The notes: generated by a model from the sequence alone, not told the origin. Positions 22,841-34,745 are shown, numbered from the stretch's first letter. The stretch is 64,000 nt of DNA from Bos javanicus (GCF_032452875.1 NC_083876.1:26014001-26078000); one strand, 5' to 3'. Numbers and translations are program-made.

Positions 22841-22844
22841 AATA

Positions 22845-23009
22845 CTGGTTTTATTTACAGATTTATATCTGAAGAAAAGTGACTCAGTGCAAGGCTGCCT
22901 TCTTGGTAGCAGCCTTGGAACCAAATGCTGGTGGCCCCGCCTTTGGAACCAAGCGACTAAGCTTTCCTGATTCATGAACCCCATGATGCAAAATTTACTT
23001 CATCTGTAC
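22845..23009 (-). terminator. TPD52L1: Possible intronic alternative 3' end of TPD52L1
   Basis: Read-through of the donor at 23009 adds VQMK and a stop. About 150 nt further the minus strand has a canonical AATAAA (plus 22850-22855). The stretch between (22880-22975) also carries a second frame, GKLSRLVPKAGPPAFG then SKAATKKAALH and a stop, which looks like the end of a lysine/alanine-rich protein and may instead be a retrocopy fragment. Either reading is tentative. Confidence 0.3.
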
Positions 23010-23070
23010 CTTAAGGCTTGTGACAGTTGTCTCAACCCTCTCCTCAAATGATTTGAAAGTAGGAGAATTC
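23010..23070 (-). CDS. TPD52L1: TPD52L1 coding exon (SPTFKSFEERVETTVTSLK)
   Basis: This 61-nt minus-strand exon lies between acceptor ttattttag and donor gtacag. It supplies the third base of an Arg codon and then 20 codons, NSPTFKSFEERVETTVTSLK. That motif is the hallmark of the D52 family C-terminal half (NSPTFKSFEE in all paralogues). Phase is 1 in and 0 out. Because 61 is not a multiple of three, skipping this exon would shift the frame into the last exon. Reading through the donor instead adds Val-Gln-Met-Lys and then stops. Confidence 0.95.
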
Positions 23071-25560
23071 CTAAAATAACAAAAAAAGAGAGGTCAGCTC
23101 CAAAGACCTAGCTGTGTTAGCAACTGTGCTATCTGGTTTCAAACATCACCTCTGCACCAGAGCTAGTTGTTGGTTGGCCACCTACACCAACCATGTTTTA
23201 AAAGACATTTCACTTCTGCTAGGTTAGATCCAGAAACCATAAACTACCATGGGATTTTTCTAAGTAAAATTGTCAGATGCTCAGCTATAGAATAAATAAT
23301 ATAGCATTTGGCAAGGATACAACTGGCTTAATTCCATGTTGAACCATAAATCATTTCCAGTGAGTCAAAGAAGTGATAGCTTAATTTTTCATTTCCTAAT
23401 TAATTATTTCTATCACAATACACCTTTTCCAAACCCAGTTATTTTATAACCACTGGAAAGTCTATCTGAAGAATGTCATGTTCAAGTTTTCCCACATGGA
23501 ATTTTAAAAGTCATTTATTTTTAGTGACTGTGAGACAAGACAGAAATAGCTACGGGGAAAAAAGGTTCATATGTTTTCAAACGTTAAAGTTTTTAAGTTT
23601 TAAAACTAAGTATTTTGTCAGTGTCCAGGGAGCAGTGTTTCTGAAAGTCAATGCCTTCTTTATTTTGGGTTGAAATATACTTATTACTTGTCTAATGCTT
23701 AATCAAAATGGTGCTATTCACATGTGTTATATTTCCTTTCAAAGAAGATACTTATTTGTTCTATTAGAAACTTGCAGTCTACTGACATTTTATTTGTAAC
23801 TCAGTCATTGTGTTAAATAATCTACATACCATGTTATACTTCTGAGATTTATATTTTTCATGTGGTGCTTTTTGGTTTCCTATACTGTATTTGTCTACAT
23901 GAAATTATGAGTTAATGACATCATTGCCCTTAAAAGTGATATCAACCAAGTCCAATGATATCAACTAAATCCAAGTAAGGCAACTGGAACTGAATTAAAA
24001 ATGAATCTTAAATCTAGTATTCTTGTCAGCTTTCAGCAACAGTGACTCTCATCATTTTCAGGTCAAATAATTCAACTGAATGTTACTATATTTGATAAAC
24101 CACTTTCTAGTCTCTTTTGAGTGCAGAAGAAATAAAATAAGAGAAATGACCTAAAGAAACTTTATAAGGGAGAATAGTTATAAAACGTGGGCTTCATTGT
24201 GTGGTGTGCGCTATAGCATGGCCCTAATACTATAAAGAGAAAGCTAACATACAGAATATGTTTTTGAATGAATTTGTCTTTGTTAGAGTTTGTCTGTCAA
24301 GGCTGATACTCTGGATGGTCAAAAATGCATTTGCATCCAGGTTGCATGAATTAACAATGTTGAGCCCCGAGGGACCAAGCACAGCATCACATCTTGTATA
24401 TGACTCAAATAGGAGTCAAATTCCTATGAGCGATCCTCCACAGTACCTGTCTCATGATGAAATGCTAGTGAAATTGCATGAGAGTGATTCAGAAGTGTGT
24501 ACTTACTAGCACCTTACTTCCAACACACATTTTATTTGGCCAAGCTGGTCACATGACTACCTGTTATCCATCAGTTGTATAAGACCACAGTGGGCAGACA
24601 CTTAGTTCATCCTGATGGTTCATAGTGGATGTTAGTTGAGTAAAATCTCTCTTTTTTTTTTTTAAAGTTAATTTCAGGCAAGCTCATAAGGAACGCATTT
24701 GACCCATAAGTTATTTGATTATTTCTGGCTCCCAGAGAAAAGCCATACGAATTTTTTTCAAGCCTTCTTTGGGCACTCAGACAAAATTTAACAAGTAAGG
24801 AAGCTCAGGGCTGCAGGGTGCACTGGTCAATGTGCTTATGCTAGGGGAGCAAGTCATTCAAATATAAACTAAGCCACCTATGCTGTCTATTTTTCCCCAC
24901 ATTAGGGAAATCAAATGCTCTGGTCCAACTTGCAAAGTCACAACATAGGCCCAGTGTAGAAGAGACATCATCAGGTATAATAAAACAGACATTCCTTTAA
25001 TCTGATTACACTAGAGTGCATGCTGGAGAACAGGGAGAAACTGCAAATAACCTTAGAAAGAATTTGGCTTCCAAGTGCTTGAACTATTTAGAGTAACTGA
25101 GCTCCCTCTAGAATGTATTCACACCACAATATGTAATATAAAGCAGGAAAGAAGAGACACAGTTCTGCATGATGTAAGAGAGAGCTCCCACTGAGTGCTC
25201 CCACAGAGTGCTTCCACTGAGCCCCTCCCCAGGGCAGCCCAAGGATTCCTGGAAGCACCATGGGAGGAGCCCAAAGTCTGGTTCTAGCCCTTTATTTTTA
25301 AGCATGATGAAACCGCTATCACCGAAATGATCTTCCCAAAGCTGCCAAGTTTACCCCTAGCAGAACTGGGCTACAACCTGCATCTTCTGACTCCCAGTCT
25401 AACATTTTGATTTTATCTGATCATATCACTACGTCACACCAACTGGAAGCCAGAGGAACACCTTTCTCCGGAGTTTTCAGCTGACCAATAAGCTTAATGG
25501 CATTTTTATTGTTCAACAGACTCTTCACCTTAATATATCCTTTAACAAATCCTAATGTTA
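23071..25560 (-). other. TPD52L1 intron, no recognised feature
   Basis: Mostly unique AT-rich sequence. A frame at 24258-24509 (84 codons) has no family motif. Confidence 0.5.
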
Positions 25561-25639
25561 TCCTTTCTAGAACTGTAGCCCTCTTTGTCTCCTATTTTTT
25601 CATTTACTGCTGTGGCAATAAAGTGATTTCCCCCTTTAC

Positions 25640-25850
25640 AGGTGTGCTTGGAATGTTCCAGGCCCTGTACTGAGTGCTTTATGCAGACCATACATCTCAC
25701 AACAGCCATTTGAAGTAGATAGATTCTCATTTCTCCTAGTATATGGGCAAGAGAATGGAGATTGAAGTAGATTCGGTAAGTTGTCTCAGGTCATACAAAT
25801 CAGGAACTGCGGGATTTAAACTAGCGTGTCCAATCAGTAGCCTGAGCCCT
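25640..25850 (-). repeat. MIR element
   Basis: The plus strand shows the reverse MIR order: 'ccaggccctgtactgagtgcttta', 'catctcacaacagccatttgaagtagat', 'gagaatggagattgaag...aagttgtctcaggtcatacaaatcaggaactgcgggattta'. Confidence 0.8.
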
Positions 25851-26019
25851 TCACAACTACAATTCTTCTATGGCCTTTTTTTCCTGAGGGCCATCAGAAA
25901 AGAGAATATAATAGGTCATGGCACTTCCCCTCATATAAAAAAGGAAAAAATCCACAATAAAAGTAACACTTCATACACATTCTGCATTGAGATTATGTAA
26001 ACTAATTTACACACATTAC

Positions 26020-26058
26020 CTCATTGCAGGCATACTTATGGAATGGCGAATGGAGTAG
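26020..26058 (-). CDS. TPD52L1: TPD52L1 39-nt in-frame cassette exon
   Basis: This minus-strand microexon lies between a pyrimidine-rich acceptor ending ccctgaag and donor gtaatg. It encodes the end of Ser, YSIRHSISMPAM, and the first two bases of Arg: exactly 13 codons' worth. Exons 30973-31074 and 23010-23070 also join in frame without it, giving GDMRNSPTF, the arrangement seen in paralogue TPD52. Inclusion gives GDMSYSIRHS. RHSISMP has an arginine at -4 and proline at +2 around a serine, resembling a 14-3-3 site. Alternative 14-3-3-binding inserts are, as I recall, described for D53. Being too short for ORF finders, it is easily missed. Confidence 0.93.
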
Positions 26059-26290
26059 CTTCAGGGCAAAAGCAGATTAAAGGGGAAACAAAAAAAAGAA
26101 AAAAGAAGATAGTACAATATAAGTATCTGAGAAACTCCTCATTCACAGTTTTAAAACAGCAATGTCAACTATCTGAAGTATTCCCTGCCCTCCCCACCAA
26201 GATGATATTTGTTATTGTTGGGTAGGATGGGCCACAATCATTTCCAAAGGAATTAAGGAAGAGCAGATGGTCCGTGGCTGCATATTATTT

Positions 26291-26370
26291 TATTGGGTTG
26301 GCCAAAATGTGCGTTTGGGTTTTCTGCAAGATCGTATGGAAAATCCCAAACAAATTTTTGGCCAACCCTA
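26291..26370. mobile_element. Mariner-type MITE
   Basis: An 80-bp non-coding element with inverted ends: gggttggccaaaa (left) and ttttggccaaccc (right), set at TA dinucleotides. The ends match Tc1/mariner elements of mammals. No transposase is encoded. Confidence 0.85.
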
Positions 26371-29180
26371 TACTTTCTCGGTAAGCCAGGAAATCTGAGG
26401 AGAGTGTCTGGTTCCCCCCAGGTCAGGCCAGCAGTCCATGTACATGATTCTGGGGACATGACTCCTGGTCCAGCTCCCTCCTCCTGTTTCAGGAAGACAG
26501 TCAGGGACAAGGGACAGTGCCCAGCAGGTAGAACCAGGCAGCTAACAGCTCATCATTCCATTTGAAGCTCATCAGAGGACTACACAGAGTTAACATGAAT
26601 CAATCAAGGAAACATGCCAAATAAACACATTTCACACAGTCCAACGTGGGAGCTAGGGTTTCCGCCTCCATCCTAGGACAACTGGTACGAGGATCAACTT
26701 TTCTGAGACTTCTAAGAGCATCAGCTGTCTTACCTTATTAATCCTACAGCAATTGATTCATTGTCCCTCTGACTGACTGTTATTTCTATGTGAGTTCTGC
26801 TTAGAAATCAGGGTGTGTGGAGGGAAGAAGCAAAATGGGGTTCATTTTCCTAGGCAAGCATTCCTTCATCCACTTTCCAGCACAGTTCCTGCCTGCTCCT
26901 CTCCCAAGAAGCTTAACAGGTAAGGGATCAAACTCACCCTCACCTTCCCTAACAATATCCACTGAGGTTAGGGTTAGTAACTTTACTAGAACTCAGAAAG
27001 AAAAGGACAAAGAAATGCAGCGGATATTTACAGACACTCCATTTAGAAATCATAGGCAAAATACTTCTTCATAAATTACATTTAAAAAAGAGAATTACCA
27101 AAAGAAATTCATCAACATTATCAAGTATTTATCTCTTAAATACAGGTAGTTTTCTTAGGAAATATATTTTTTTTAATTTATGTAATAAGATTCCACCCCA
27201 AAGGAGGCTTAATTCAGAGACCTGGGACTGACAATTGCACACGTGTTAACATTTGGGCTTTTCAACTTCAGAGGGTACAGAAAGCTGAAGGTGAACCATC
27301 TGCTTAAATTACAGTTATAAGAAGTTCAGAAAAACATGACAATCTAGAGGAAATTGTTCTGTTTCTCGACTTTACTTTCTGCCGGTTTCATATACATCTG
27401 CAGTGCACAATTTCCACTTTCCGTTTCTTCTAAGGACCTCTGCCATGTACACAGGCATGATGCAGAAAGAGATCCCTGAGGATGACTCAGCAAGCGAAAG
27501 CGATGCATTAATAAATGATTCAGAAATGATATAAACAAGTGCTGAAATAGATGCAAACACATTAGGTGCCCTATACTCTGTAACTCCCTGGTAGTGAACA
27601 CTTTCAGGAAAAGAGCTTTGGGGCCCAGGCATGCCCACCATGGTGCTCTGGGGAGGAAGGGAGCTTCGAGAAAGGGAGCCAGTTGGGGCAGCGCTTACCC
27701 GATGGAATGAGACCTACAGCCATAGCAGCACAGGAGAGAAAGGAGGAGCAAGGTTAGCACATCAGGATGCAGAGGAAGGACCACACTGCCCACTGTCCCT
27801 TTTCAAAAGCCCCAGGGAAAAGATAAGGGACCCCATTCCTTACTCTTTTTGAGTGCACTGACTTTAATGTCTTCACGATTGCTTTACCGACTCTTATCAC
27901 TGTTTTTCTCATGGCTATAGCTGGATTCTCTGTTAAAGTTACAAGCCTTGTCCAAAGATTTCCCCTCCACTAGATCACACGCTGTTTGAGCGAATTCACC
28001 CAGAAATGCCAAGAAGATGGCAACATTACTATTATAAAAATGATTCCAATAGCTTGCATTTCTCCACAGAGTCCTTTCATAAATGTGACTTCGTGTTAAC
28101 CTCAGAGAAAACCATCTGGTTAGGTAGCTATTAGCCATGTTATCTAGCAGACGGAGAAGGAGGCAGAATTCCGTGACTGGGCTGAGGGGCCTTCATTTAG
28201 GGGTCATCAGGATAAAAGGAGGACCTTAGCTCAGGAAATATTTATTTTTATAAAACGTCTAAATTAAATCTTAACATAGTGTTTTTCACTCAGTTATTAA
28301 AAGGTCCAAATTCTAAGTTTTGGAAACCTGTGAGTATTAACTTGTAATGATTTTAAACAAAAATTGAGAGGTCCTGTTTTTCTCCTAAGGTATCTAAATT
28401 TTTCTAGCAATTTTTAAACAAATTCAGAAATGTGTTCCCAGAATTCATAAAGGGATATTATGATGTAACCAACAAAATATAAAATAATATGATATTAATA
28501 CTTTCAAACTGCAAAGGGGTTCAAAGTAAAATGCCTGTGATAAAAATTTTAAATTTCCCCACTATCATTTTATAAATTGACAAGTTAATTTGAACCCCAA
28601 ATTGAAAACCCACTAATTGTTCTCATTTAAGAATCATTATTGTATTAAACTTAAGTAATTTTCAAATGTGATTTTTACATATATTACTTGTTCTAGTATA
28701 ATCAAAAGTAATAATCCTTTGTAAAACTTGTTTTCACAGGGACTTATCCTCATTTATATATAGATGTTAGATATTTAGCTTGAGAAAAATATAGATTGGA
28801 AAATATAGGTCTACATATTATTACAGGATCATATTTGAATCTCTAGTAATAAAGACTACATCTCCCAATATTTTTAGACACAGTTTATAATGGAAGTGTT
28901 GTGTCCTCTGCACAGAGCAGTAATTAACGAAAAGTTTAGAACTCCTGGGAAACAGATTATCCATTATGCTAAAATAAAGCCACATTGAAACAGGAGGAAA
29001 GGCAGTCAACACACCTTGATATTATGCCCAGTTCATGCAGGAACATGAGTGTGTCAACATGTATATGTGTGAAACACAGCCTTTATTCTTTACAACTCAT
29101 GAAATACAGCACACTCCTGTTCAGGGACTCTGCCTAATTTCTGTCCTGGAGGGCCACCTTGTAACTGAGATAGTTCCTTA
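26371..29180 (-). other. TPD52L1 intron, no confirmed feature
   Basis: Unique or very old sequence. A minus frame at 27372-27641 (89 codons, containing SALVYIISESFINASLSLAE and a basic C-terminus) has no recognisable family. I leave it unassigned. Confidence 0.45.
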
Positions 29181-29181
29181 G

Positions 29182-29325
29182 TAAAGTAAAAACTAGCATT
29201 TATTGAATGTTTAATACATGGCATGCTGTCTTCTGCTACTTACATAATAACCTGAGGACGTTACTCTTATCTACATTTATAACTGAGAATACCCAGGTAC
29301 AGGTAAGCTAAGTTACACTTGGTTC
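29182..29325 (-). repeat. MIR element
   Basis: Reverse MIR order: 'ctagcatttattgaatgttta', 'tacataataacctgaggacgttactcttatctacatttataactgagaa'. Confidence 0.7.
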
Positions 29326-29334
29326 CTCAACACC

Positions 29335-29520
29335 TAACCAGTTGAAGTCAGATCACCTGGGAGCTTATTTCAAACAAATTCCTAGATGCCATCCAAGACC
29401 TACTTAGGTGCAATCTCAAAAGAGAGAGGTGGAATCTAGGAATATGCATGTAACAAGCTTCAGAGCTGTCTGTAAAGTCTCCTCCAGTTGGAGAAACACC
29501 GTTCCTGTTGGCAGTATTAT
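29335..29520 (+). repeat. MER5-like hAT-Charlie MITE
   Basis: Blocks 'agatcacctgggagctta', 'acctacttaggtgcaatctc', 'ggaatatgcatgtaacaagc' and 'ccagttggagaaacacc' match the general plan of MER5-type elements. Confidence 0.55.
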
Positions 29521-30890
29521 GCCACTATGATCATTGTTTCAACTAAGTATGTGGAAAACAAATTTTATAAACATGACAAAACATATTTTCTTGGATATAA
29601 CTGGTGATAAGGTCTTTCCTGTTTTAAGGAATTATTTAATTAGTTTAGATAAATGCTTTCCTGCCATTGAAATGACTGCAAATTTTATTCTAATAAAGCT
29701 AGGGTTAATTAATAATCCAAAATGCTTACCAGTTCATCACACGCTGCCTCTGAAGAATTTTAATTGCTTTTTGTTATTGCTTTATTAGCAAAAATGAAGA
29801 TAAAGCAATGTACTCAGATTCATGCATATGTACTTACTTAATTCTAGCCTCATGAATGCCAAGTTCTTAAGATGATGCATGAATGTTGGGCACAATCCAG
29901 TAATTTTTGAAGTCAAAAAATAACTTAAACACAAAGATACAAATATTTGCCTCTAGGCATCAAAGCTGCAGAGTAATACAGAAAGCAATAATTTAAGAAT
30001 CCAGTAAAATAATATGCACATAGTTTTTAAAAAGAAGAAATATAAAATGTACTTGAGAAGTTTTTAAAAATTGAACTTGATTTTTAGAGACAAAAATGAC
30101 ATTGATTTATAAAGAAAAATCTCCTAAGCATATCAGCCAAATTCAAAATAAACTATGACAGGTATTTAAATAAGCAAAAAAATATGAGAGCAGCAACTGT
30201 ATGTAAGATAACTTTCTAGAATATAATATAAAAAATAAAAATGGTCAATATTACATTGTTCTCAGTTTCAAATCTTGATATTCACCCTAATTTTATATAA
30301 CAAATACTGAAAATAACCAAAATGTGCAAAGGAACTGGTTTAAAAATTTTGGTAATTTTTAAATTTTTAAAATTTGGTAAATTTTACATTTAACAGCTGT
30401 GCACTGGAAGAGAATACATCCACTGAAAATGAAGATGTAATAAACACTTATTAAATATTCACAATATATTGCCAAAGTAAAGAAAGAATATTACCAGGTG
30501 CATATATCCATGGTACCTTTCTAGAATAAAAGAATAAATATCTATATATTTAGCATAGAAAAAAATATATATACTAGCTGTATGTGTACAAAAATGTAGC
30601 CAAGAATAGTTTATCAGAGCATATTCACTGAAAGCATATTTTAACTTAGTTTGAGTTGCAGTGATTCAAATTCAGTATGTGCTGCATTCTTTTGGAATCT
30701 CTCCTTATTACTGGTGATTAAAGGTACTCTCTGTCTTCTATTTTTACTAAATAGTAGAAAGGGCATCTCTGGGATCAGATCCACTAAGCTGACCTTTAGG
30801 TAAAGGTCCCAATATAAAAATGTATCTCAGTCACCAATACGATCAGCCACATAAAATTTTAATCTAATTAAAGAAAAGAATGCCTTAGGA
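29521..30890 (-). other. TPD52L1 intron; probable old L1 fragment
   Basis: Very AT-rich. The stretch at about 30380-30640 ('actggaagagaatacatccactgaaaatg', 'caatatattgccaaagtaaagaaag') resembles the 3' part of an ancient L1 on the plus strand. Confidence 0.4.
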
Positions 30891-30972
30891 AGACTAGTCA
30901 ATGGATAATGCCCCTCCTTGTCTCTGAAAGCCAAAGGCCAAGCCTCTTCCCCATGGCTCTTTCCCACAGTAC

Positions 30973-31074
30973 CTCATGTCACCAAACTTCTTGCTGATGG
31001 CCGTCCCAACGTTGCTGAAAGCTGCAGTTGCCTTCTGCCCGGCATGACTCAGGGTTTCATGTGTTTTCTTGTAA
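30973..31074 (-). CDS. TPD52L1: TPD52L1 coding exon (YKKTHETLSHAGQKATAAFS)
   Basis: This 102-nt minus-strand exon has acceptor ttctag and donor gtactg. One base completes Ala, followed by YKKTHETLSHAGQKATAAFS, then NVGTAISKKFGDM, and two bases of the next codon. The region is conserved across TPD52, TPD52L1 and TPD52L2 and follows the coiled coil. Its length is a multiple of three. The open frame continues past the donor into intron (RYCGKEPW), which is not coding. A Bov-tA SINE begins only about 80 bp upstream of the acceptor in transcript orientation (31152-31356). Confidence 0.96.
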
Positions 31075-31151
31075 CTAGAAATAAAACAGAAAAATAAGAA
31101 CAGCTTATTATCAAGACCACCCATAATACATTCATCGTCTTTCTCTCTCCT

Positions 31152-31356
31152 GTGTGCTTAGTCGCTCAGTCGTGGCCGACTCTTTGGGACCCCATGGGCT
31201 GTAGCCTGCCAGGCTCCTATGTCCATGGGGATTCTCCAGCAAGAATACTGGAGTGGGTTGCCATGCCCTCCTCCAGGGGATCTTCCCAACCTAGGGATCG
31301 AACCCAGGTCTCCCACATTGCAGGCAGATTCTTTACCATCTGAGCCACCAGGGAAC
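31152..31356 (-). mobile_element. Bov-tA SINE
   Basis: Plus order 'tgtgcttagtcgctcagtcgtggccgac' to 'gagccaccagggaact'. It lies just upstream, in transcript sense, of the TPD52L1 exon at 30973-31074. Confidence 0.93.
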
Positions 31357-32909
31357 TTTTGAAAGTTCCCTTTCCAAAACAGATTTAGGAAGATGATCCA
31401 CAGAAGCAATTGCTTCTGTTCTTTGGGGAGGATGGATTGGTGGCTGCTCATCAGCAGGAAAGTCAAACCATGCAATCTGAATTCAGTAAAAATACACATT
31501 TGTAAGCCTAGATCTGAATGTGCAGATCTTTAATCACAAATAATGGAACTGCTTCAATAGTAGAAAATTATTCTTAAAGAGATGTATTAACTCTATGAAA
31601 GGACAATGAAAGCTCTAGCCATCAAAGCTAACACAGATTAGAGAATGCATGTTTCAAAGAGAAATGTAAGCTTTTCCTATTTATGTGGGTAAAAGGAACT
31701 ATAAAAAGGCAAAATTGAACTAGTACTTATTTTGTAATATGGAGAGAGGTTGGAGTAAGAAGGGTGCATAATCTTAAGCTAATACAGTGACTTTTTTCAA
31801 GACAGTTTTAGGAATACAGTACTGCAATGATCTGTTCCTAAACCTATGTCCCCACAAGGCTGACTCCCCGAGGACAAGGAAGCCATTCATTTCTGTGTCC
31901 CTAGGATCTGGCAGCAGGAAAAAGGGGAAACTGAATAAATACTAGATGAAGGAATCAGTGATCGAAGGGGAAGCTCCTCTGTTGGTCTGAACTGGGGGTC
32001 AAGGCAGTAAGAACAGAGCGGTGTGATGGACTGTAGAGAGAAAATGGACAGACTTGACAAAAGGTTGCTAGTGAAAATGGAACAAGACAAAAAGATTGGC
32101 TTCCGGTTTTGAGCATGGTGGCAGGAAAGGCAGCGGTGTGTCCGCTGGCCTGGGAAATTTCTAAGCGTTAATAAACCAGAAAACAAAAGCACCTAACCTG
32201 AGGGAATATGTAAGTCAAGTCACTATACCGCACTGCTTAGACTTCTACAGAGCTGTTCCCAGGTAAGTTCCCCAATGCTCCCTGCTTAGCCTAGAACACT
32301 TTCATGCATATGGCGTCTCTGAGAAGACTATGTCCTATGAAATCCATTAAGTGGGAGCTTCCCTTATCCTTCCTCCCCTTCCACCTCCCACAAGTCATCC
32401 AGCCCTAAATATACTATCAGACTTTAAGCCAATGCTTTAAAACACTCTTGTTGGTTTCCTTGGGACTGAAATCACTTTAGTAATATGGTATTCTATTATT
32501 CTTTTTTGTTAGCAGGAAGAAAGAAGTCTATAATATTACCAGCACCATATGTTATTTATTTGTACAATGCCTGTGTTCTTAGGAAGTGTAAAAATCATGT
32601 ATTATCTAGATGATAAAGTCAAACCAAACATTCATTACTAAACAGACATTTCCTAGGGAATAGGGAAAGACACATATTACACATTACAGCCTAAGTGAAG
32701 GGCCCCTCTGCAGTTATGCACTGCACAGAGCCTGTCCTTATGCTGCATCCTAATTGTGCTTGATCTTAAAACTGAATACACCCCCATCCAGATGCTAGGA
32801 GCCTGCATCTTGAAAAAGGGCCCTTTTGTCAGGCCACTGATAACCCCCAAGGAAGTCAGCATAGTTGCATTTTCCTCCCTTCACTGTGCCATGAAATTCT
32901 GTACATAGT
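31357..32909 (-). other. TPD52L1 intron, no recognised feature
   Basis: No exon or repeat family recognised. A minus frame at 31887-32192 (101 codons) lacks family signature and splice context. Confidence 0.5.
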
Positions 32910-33130
32910 TTGTGCTGTGCTCAGTCGCGCCCAACTCTCTGGCAACCCCAAGGACTGCAGCCTGCCAGGTTCCTCTGTCCATAGGTTTCTCCAGGCAAGA
33001 ATACTGGAATGGGTTGCCATTTCCTTCTCCAGGGGATCTTCCTGACCCAGGGATCAAACCCACGTCTCTTGTGTCTCCTGCACTGGCAGGTGGATTGGAT
33101 TCTTTACCACTACGCCACCTGGGAAGCCTA
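32910..33130 (-). mobile_element. Bov-tA SINE
   Basis: Plus order 'tgtgctgtgctcagtcgcgccc' to 'acgccacctgggaagcct'. It is directly followed by the Bov-A2 at 33144. Confidence 0.93.
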
Positions 33131-33143
33131 AATAGTTTATACT

Positions 33144-33422
33144 GCTGCTGCTGCTGCTGCTGCTAAGTCGCTTCAGTCGTATCTGACTCTGCGACCCCAG
33201 AGACGGCAGCCCACCAGGCTCCCCTGTCCCTGGGATTCTCCAGGCAAGAATACTGGAGTGGGTTGCCATTTCCTTCTCCAACGCATGAAAGTAAAAAGTG
33301 AAATTGAAGTCGTTCAGTTGTGTCCGACTCCTAGCGACCCCATGGACTGCAGCCTACCAGGCTCCTCCGTCCATGGGATTTGCCAGGCAAGAGTACTGGA
33401 GTGGGGTGCCATTGCCTTCTCC
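33144..33422 (-). mobile_element. Bov-A2 SINE (dimer)
   Basis: Starts with the (ctg)n run that is the complement of the Bov-A2 tail, then two BovA units. Exact 13-bp target-site duplication aatagtttatact at 33131-33143 and 33423-33435. Confidence 0.96.
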
Positions 33423-34144
33423 AATAGTTTATACTACTAACACTTAAAACTGTTTTTCAACTCTACTGCATAAAAATATGTTCAATAATATTCAAATGAT
33501 GAAAAACAACTTAAATGCTAACCTTCTGATTGACCTGACAACCTTCTAATTTAAAAGGAAGCAGTATTTAACATTTTAGATTACTAGCATCTCTTATTTT
33601 AAGCTAAATGTGAATTACACCATTGCTGAGTTTCATAATTGACAGAGCAGGAGACTAATACCTCTTCCTTAAATAAAAGTCAAAATGTTAAGATATCCTC
33701 AGGTTGCTGTCAGTTATGCACTGGGGGGCAGAAAACTCGAGAGTATTTGCTCTAAGACGTCGGTGTTGCGTGCCTCTCCTCAGGGTTCCCATAATCCCCT
33801 CCGCATAGCTCTTTCCAAACATTGTTCCTTTGTGCTGCAATTAGGGTTTTTGAATCCCTCTCTGTGACTTATCTGAACTTCCTGAGGGTGGGGACCACAT
33901 CTTGTTCATCATCTCTGTATCCCCAGCGGCTGAAATCAACCAGAGCAAGAGCCCCCTGAGGCCAAAGGGAGGAAACAGAGTCCAGCTGGATTCCCCGACT
34001 TCAGGCACAAGGTGCAAAGTCAGGACTTTGCAGCGTGAACTTTCCCCTTCAGAGAAGAGCCGTGGTGACCTTAAAATGAGTGAGGGAAATTTGTCCTTGC
34101 GTGCTCTGAAGCAACTCCAGCAAACACCCGCTTTGGGGGAATAT

Positions 34145-34362
34145 GGGCTGCCTTGGTAGTTCAGAAGGTAAAGAATCTGCCTGCAATGCAGGAGACGCAA
34201 GAGATGCAGGTTCCGCCGTCCCTGGGTCGGGAAGATCCTCTGGAGAAGGAAATGGCAATCCACACTAGTATTCTTGCCTAGAAAACGCCATAGACAGAGA
34301 CGCCTGGCAGGCTACAGTCTATGGGGGTCACAAAGAGTAGGACAAGTCTAAGCAACTAAGCA
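34145..34362 (+). mobile_element. Bov-tA SINE
   Basis: Head gggctgccttggtagttcagaagg to 'gtaggacaagtctaagcaactaagca'. More diverged than most copies here. Confidence 0.9.
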
Positions 34363-34379
34363 TGCATGCACATGTATAT

Positions 34380-34745
34380 ATTGAGGAGAACGTTAAGTTC
34401 TACTCTCTTAGCAAATTTCATTTATACAATAGTGTTTTCAACTATGGTCATTATATTATACATTAGCTCCTCAAACCTTATTCAACTTATAAGTGATAGT
34501 TTGTACTCTTAGAAACCTCTCCCTATTTCACCCATACCCACCACCTCCAGAAACCACTCTTGCATTCTCTGTTTCCAAGAGTCTGACTTTTTTTTTAGAT
34601 TCCACATATAAGTGATACTATGCAGATTCTATCCTTCTCTGACTCCACTTAGCATAGTGCCCTCAAGGTCCACCCATATTATTGCAAACAACAGGATTTC
34701 CTTTTCTCATGGTTGAATAATACTCCATTGTATCTGTGTGTGTAT
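34380..34745 (-). mobile_element. L1 LINE 3' fragment
   Basis: The plus strand shows antisense L1 text: 'attccacatataagtgatactatgca', 'catagtgccctcaaggtccacccatatta', 'gttgaataatactccattgtat'. Confidence 0.8.

Noticed and set aside
27372..27641. An 89-codon minus frame in the TPD52L1 intron as an extra exon
   Set aside because: No recognisable family, and no phase-compatible splice sites that would join it to neighbouring D53 exons.
30894..31124. The TPD52L1 open frame extending past 30973 to an alternative C-terminus (RYCGKEPW)
   Set aside because: A donor at 30973 is phase-compatible with the next exon, and the extension matches no D52-family sequence. Intron retention cannot be fully excluded but has no support here.
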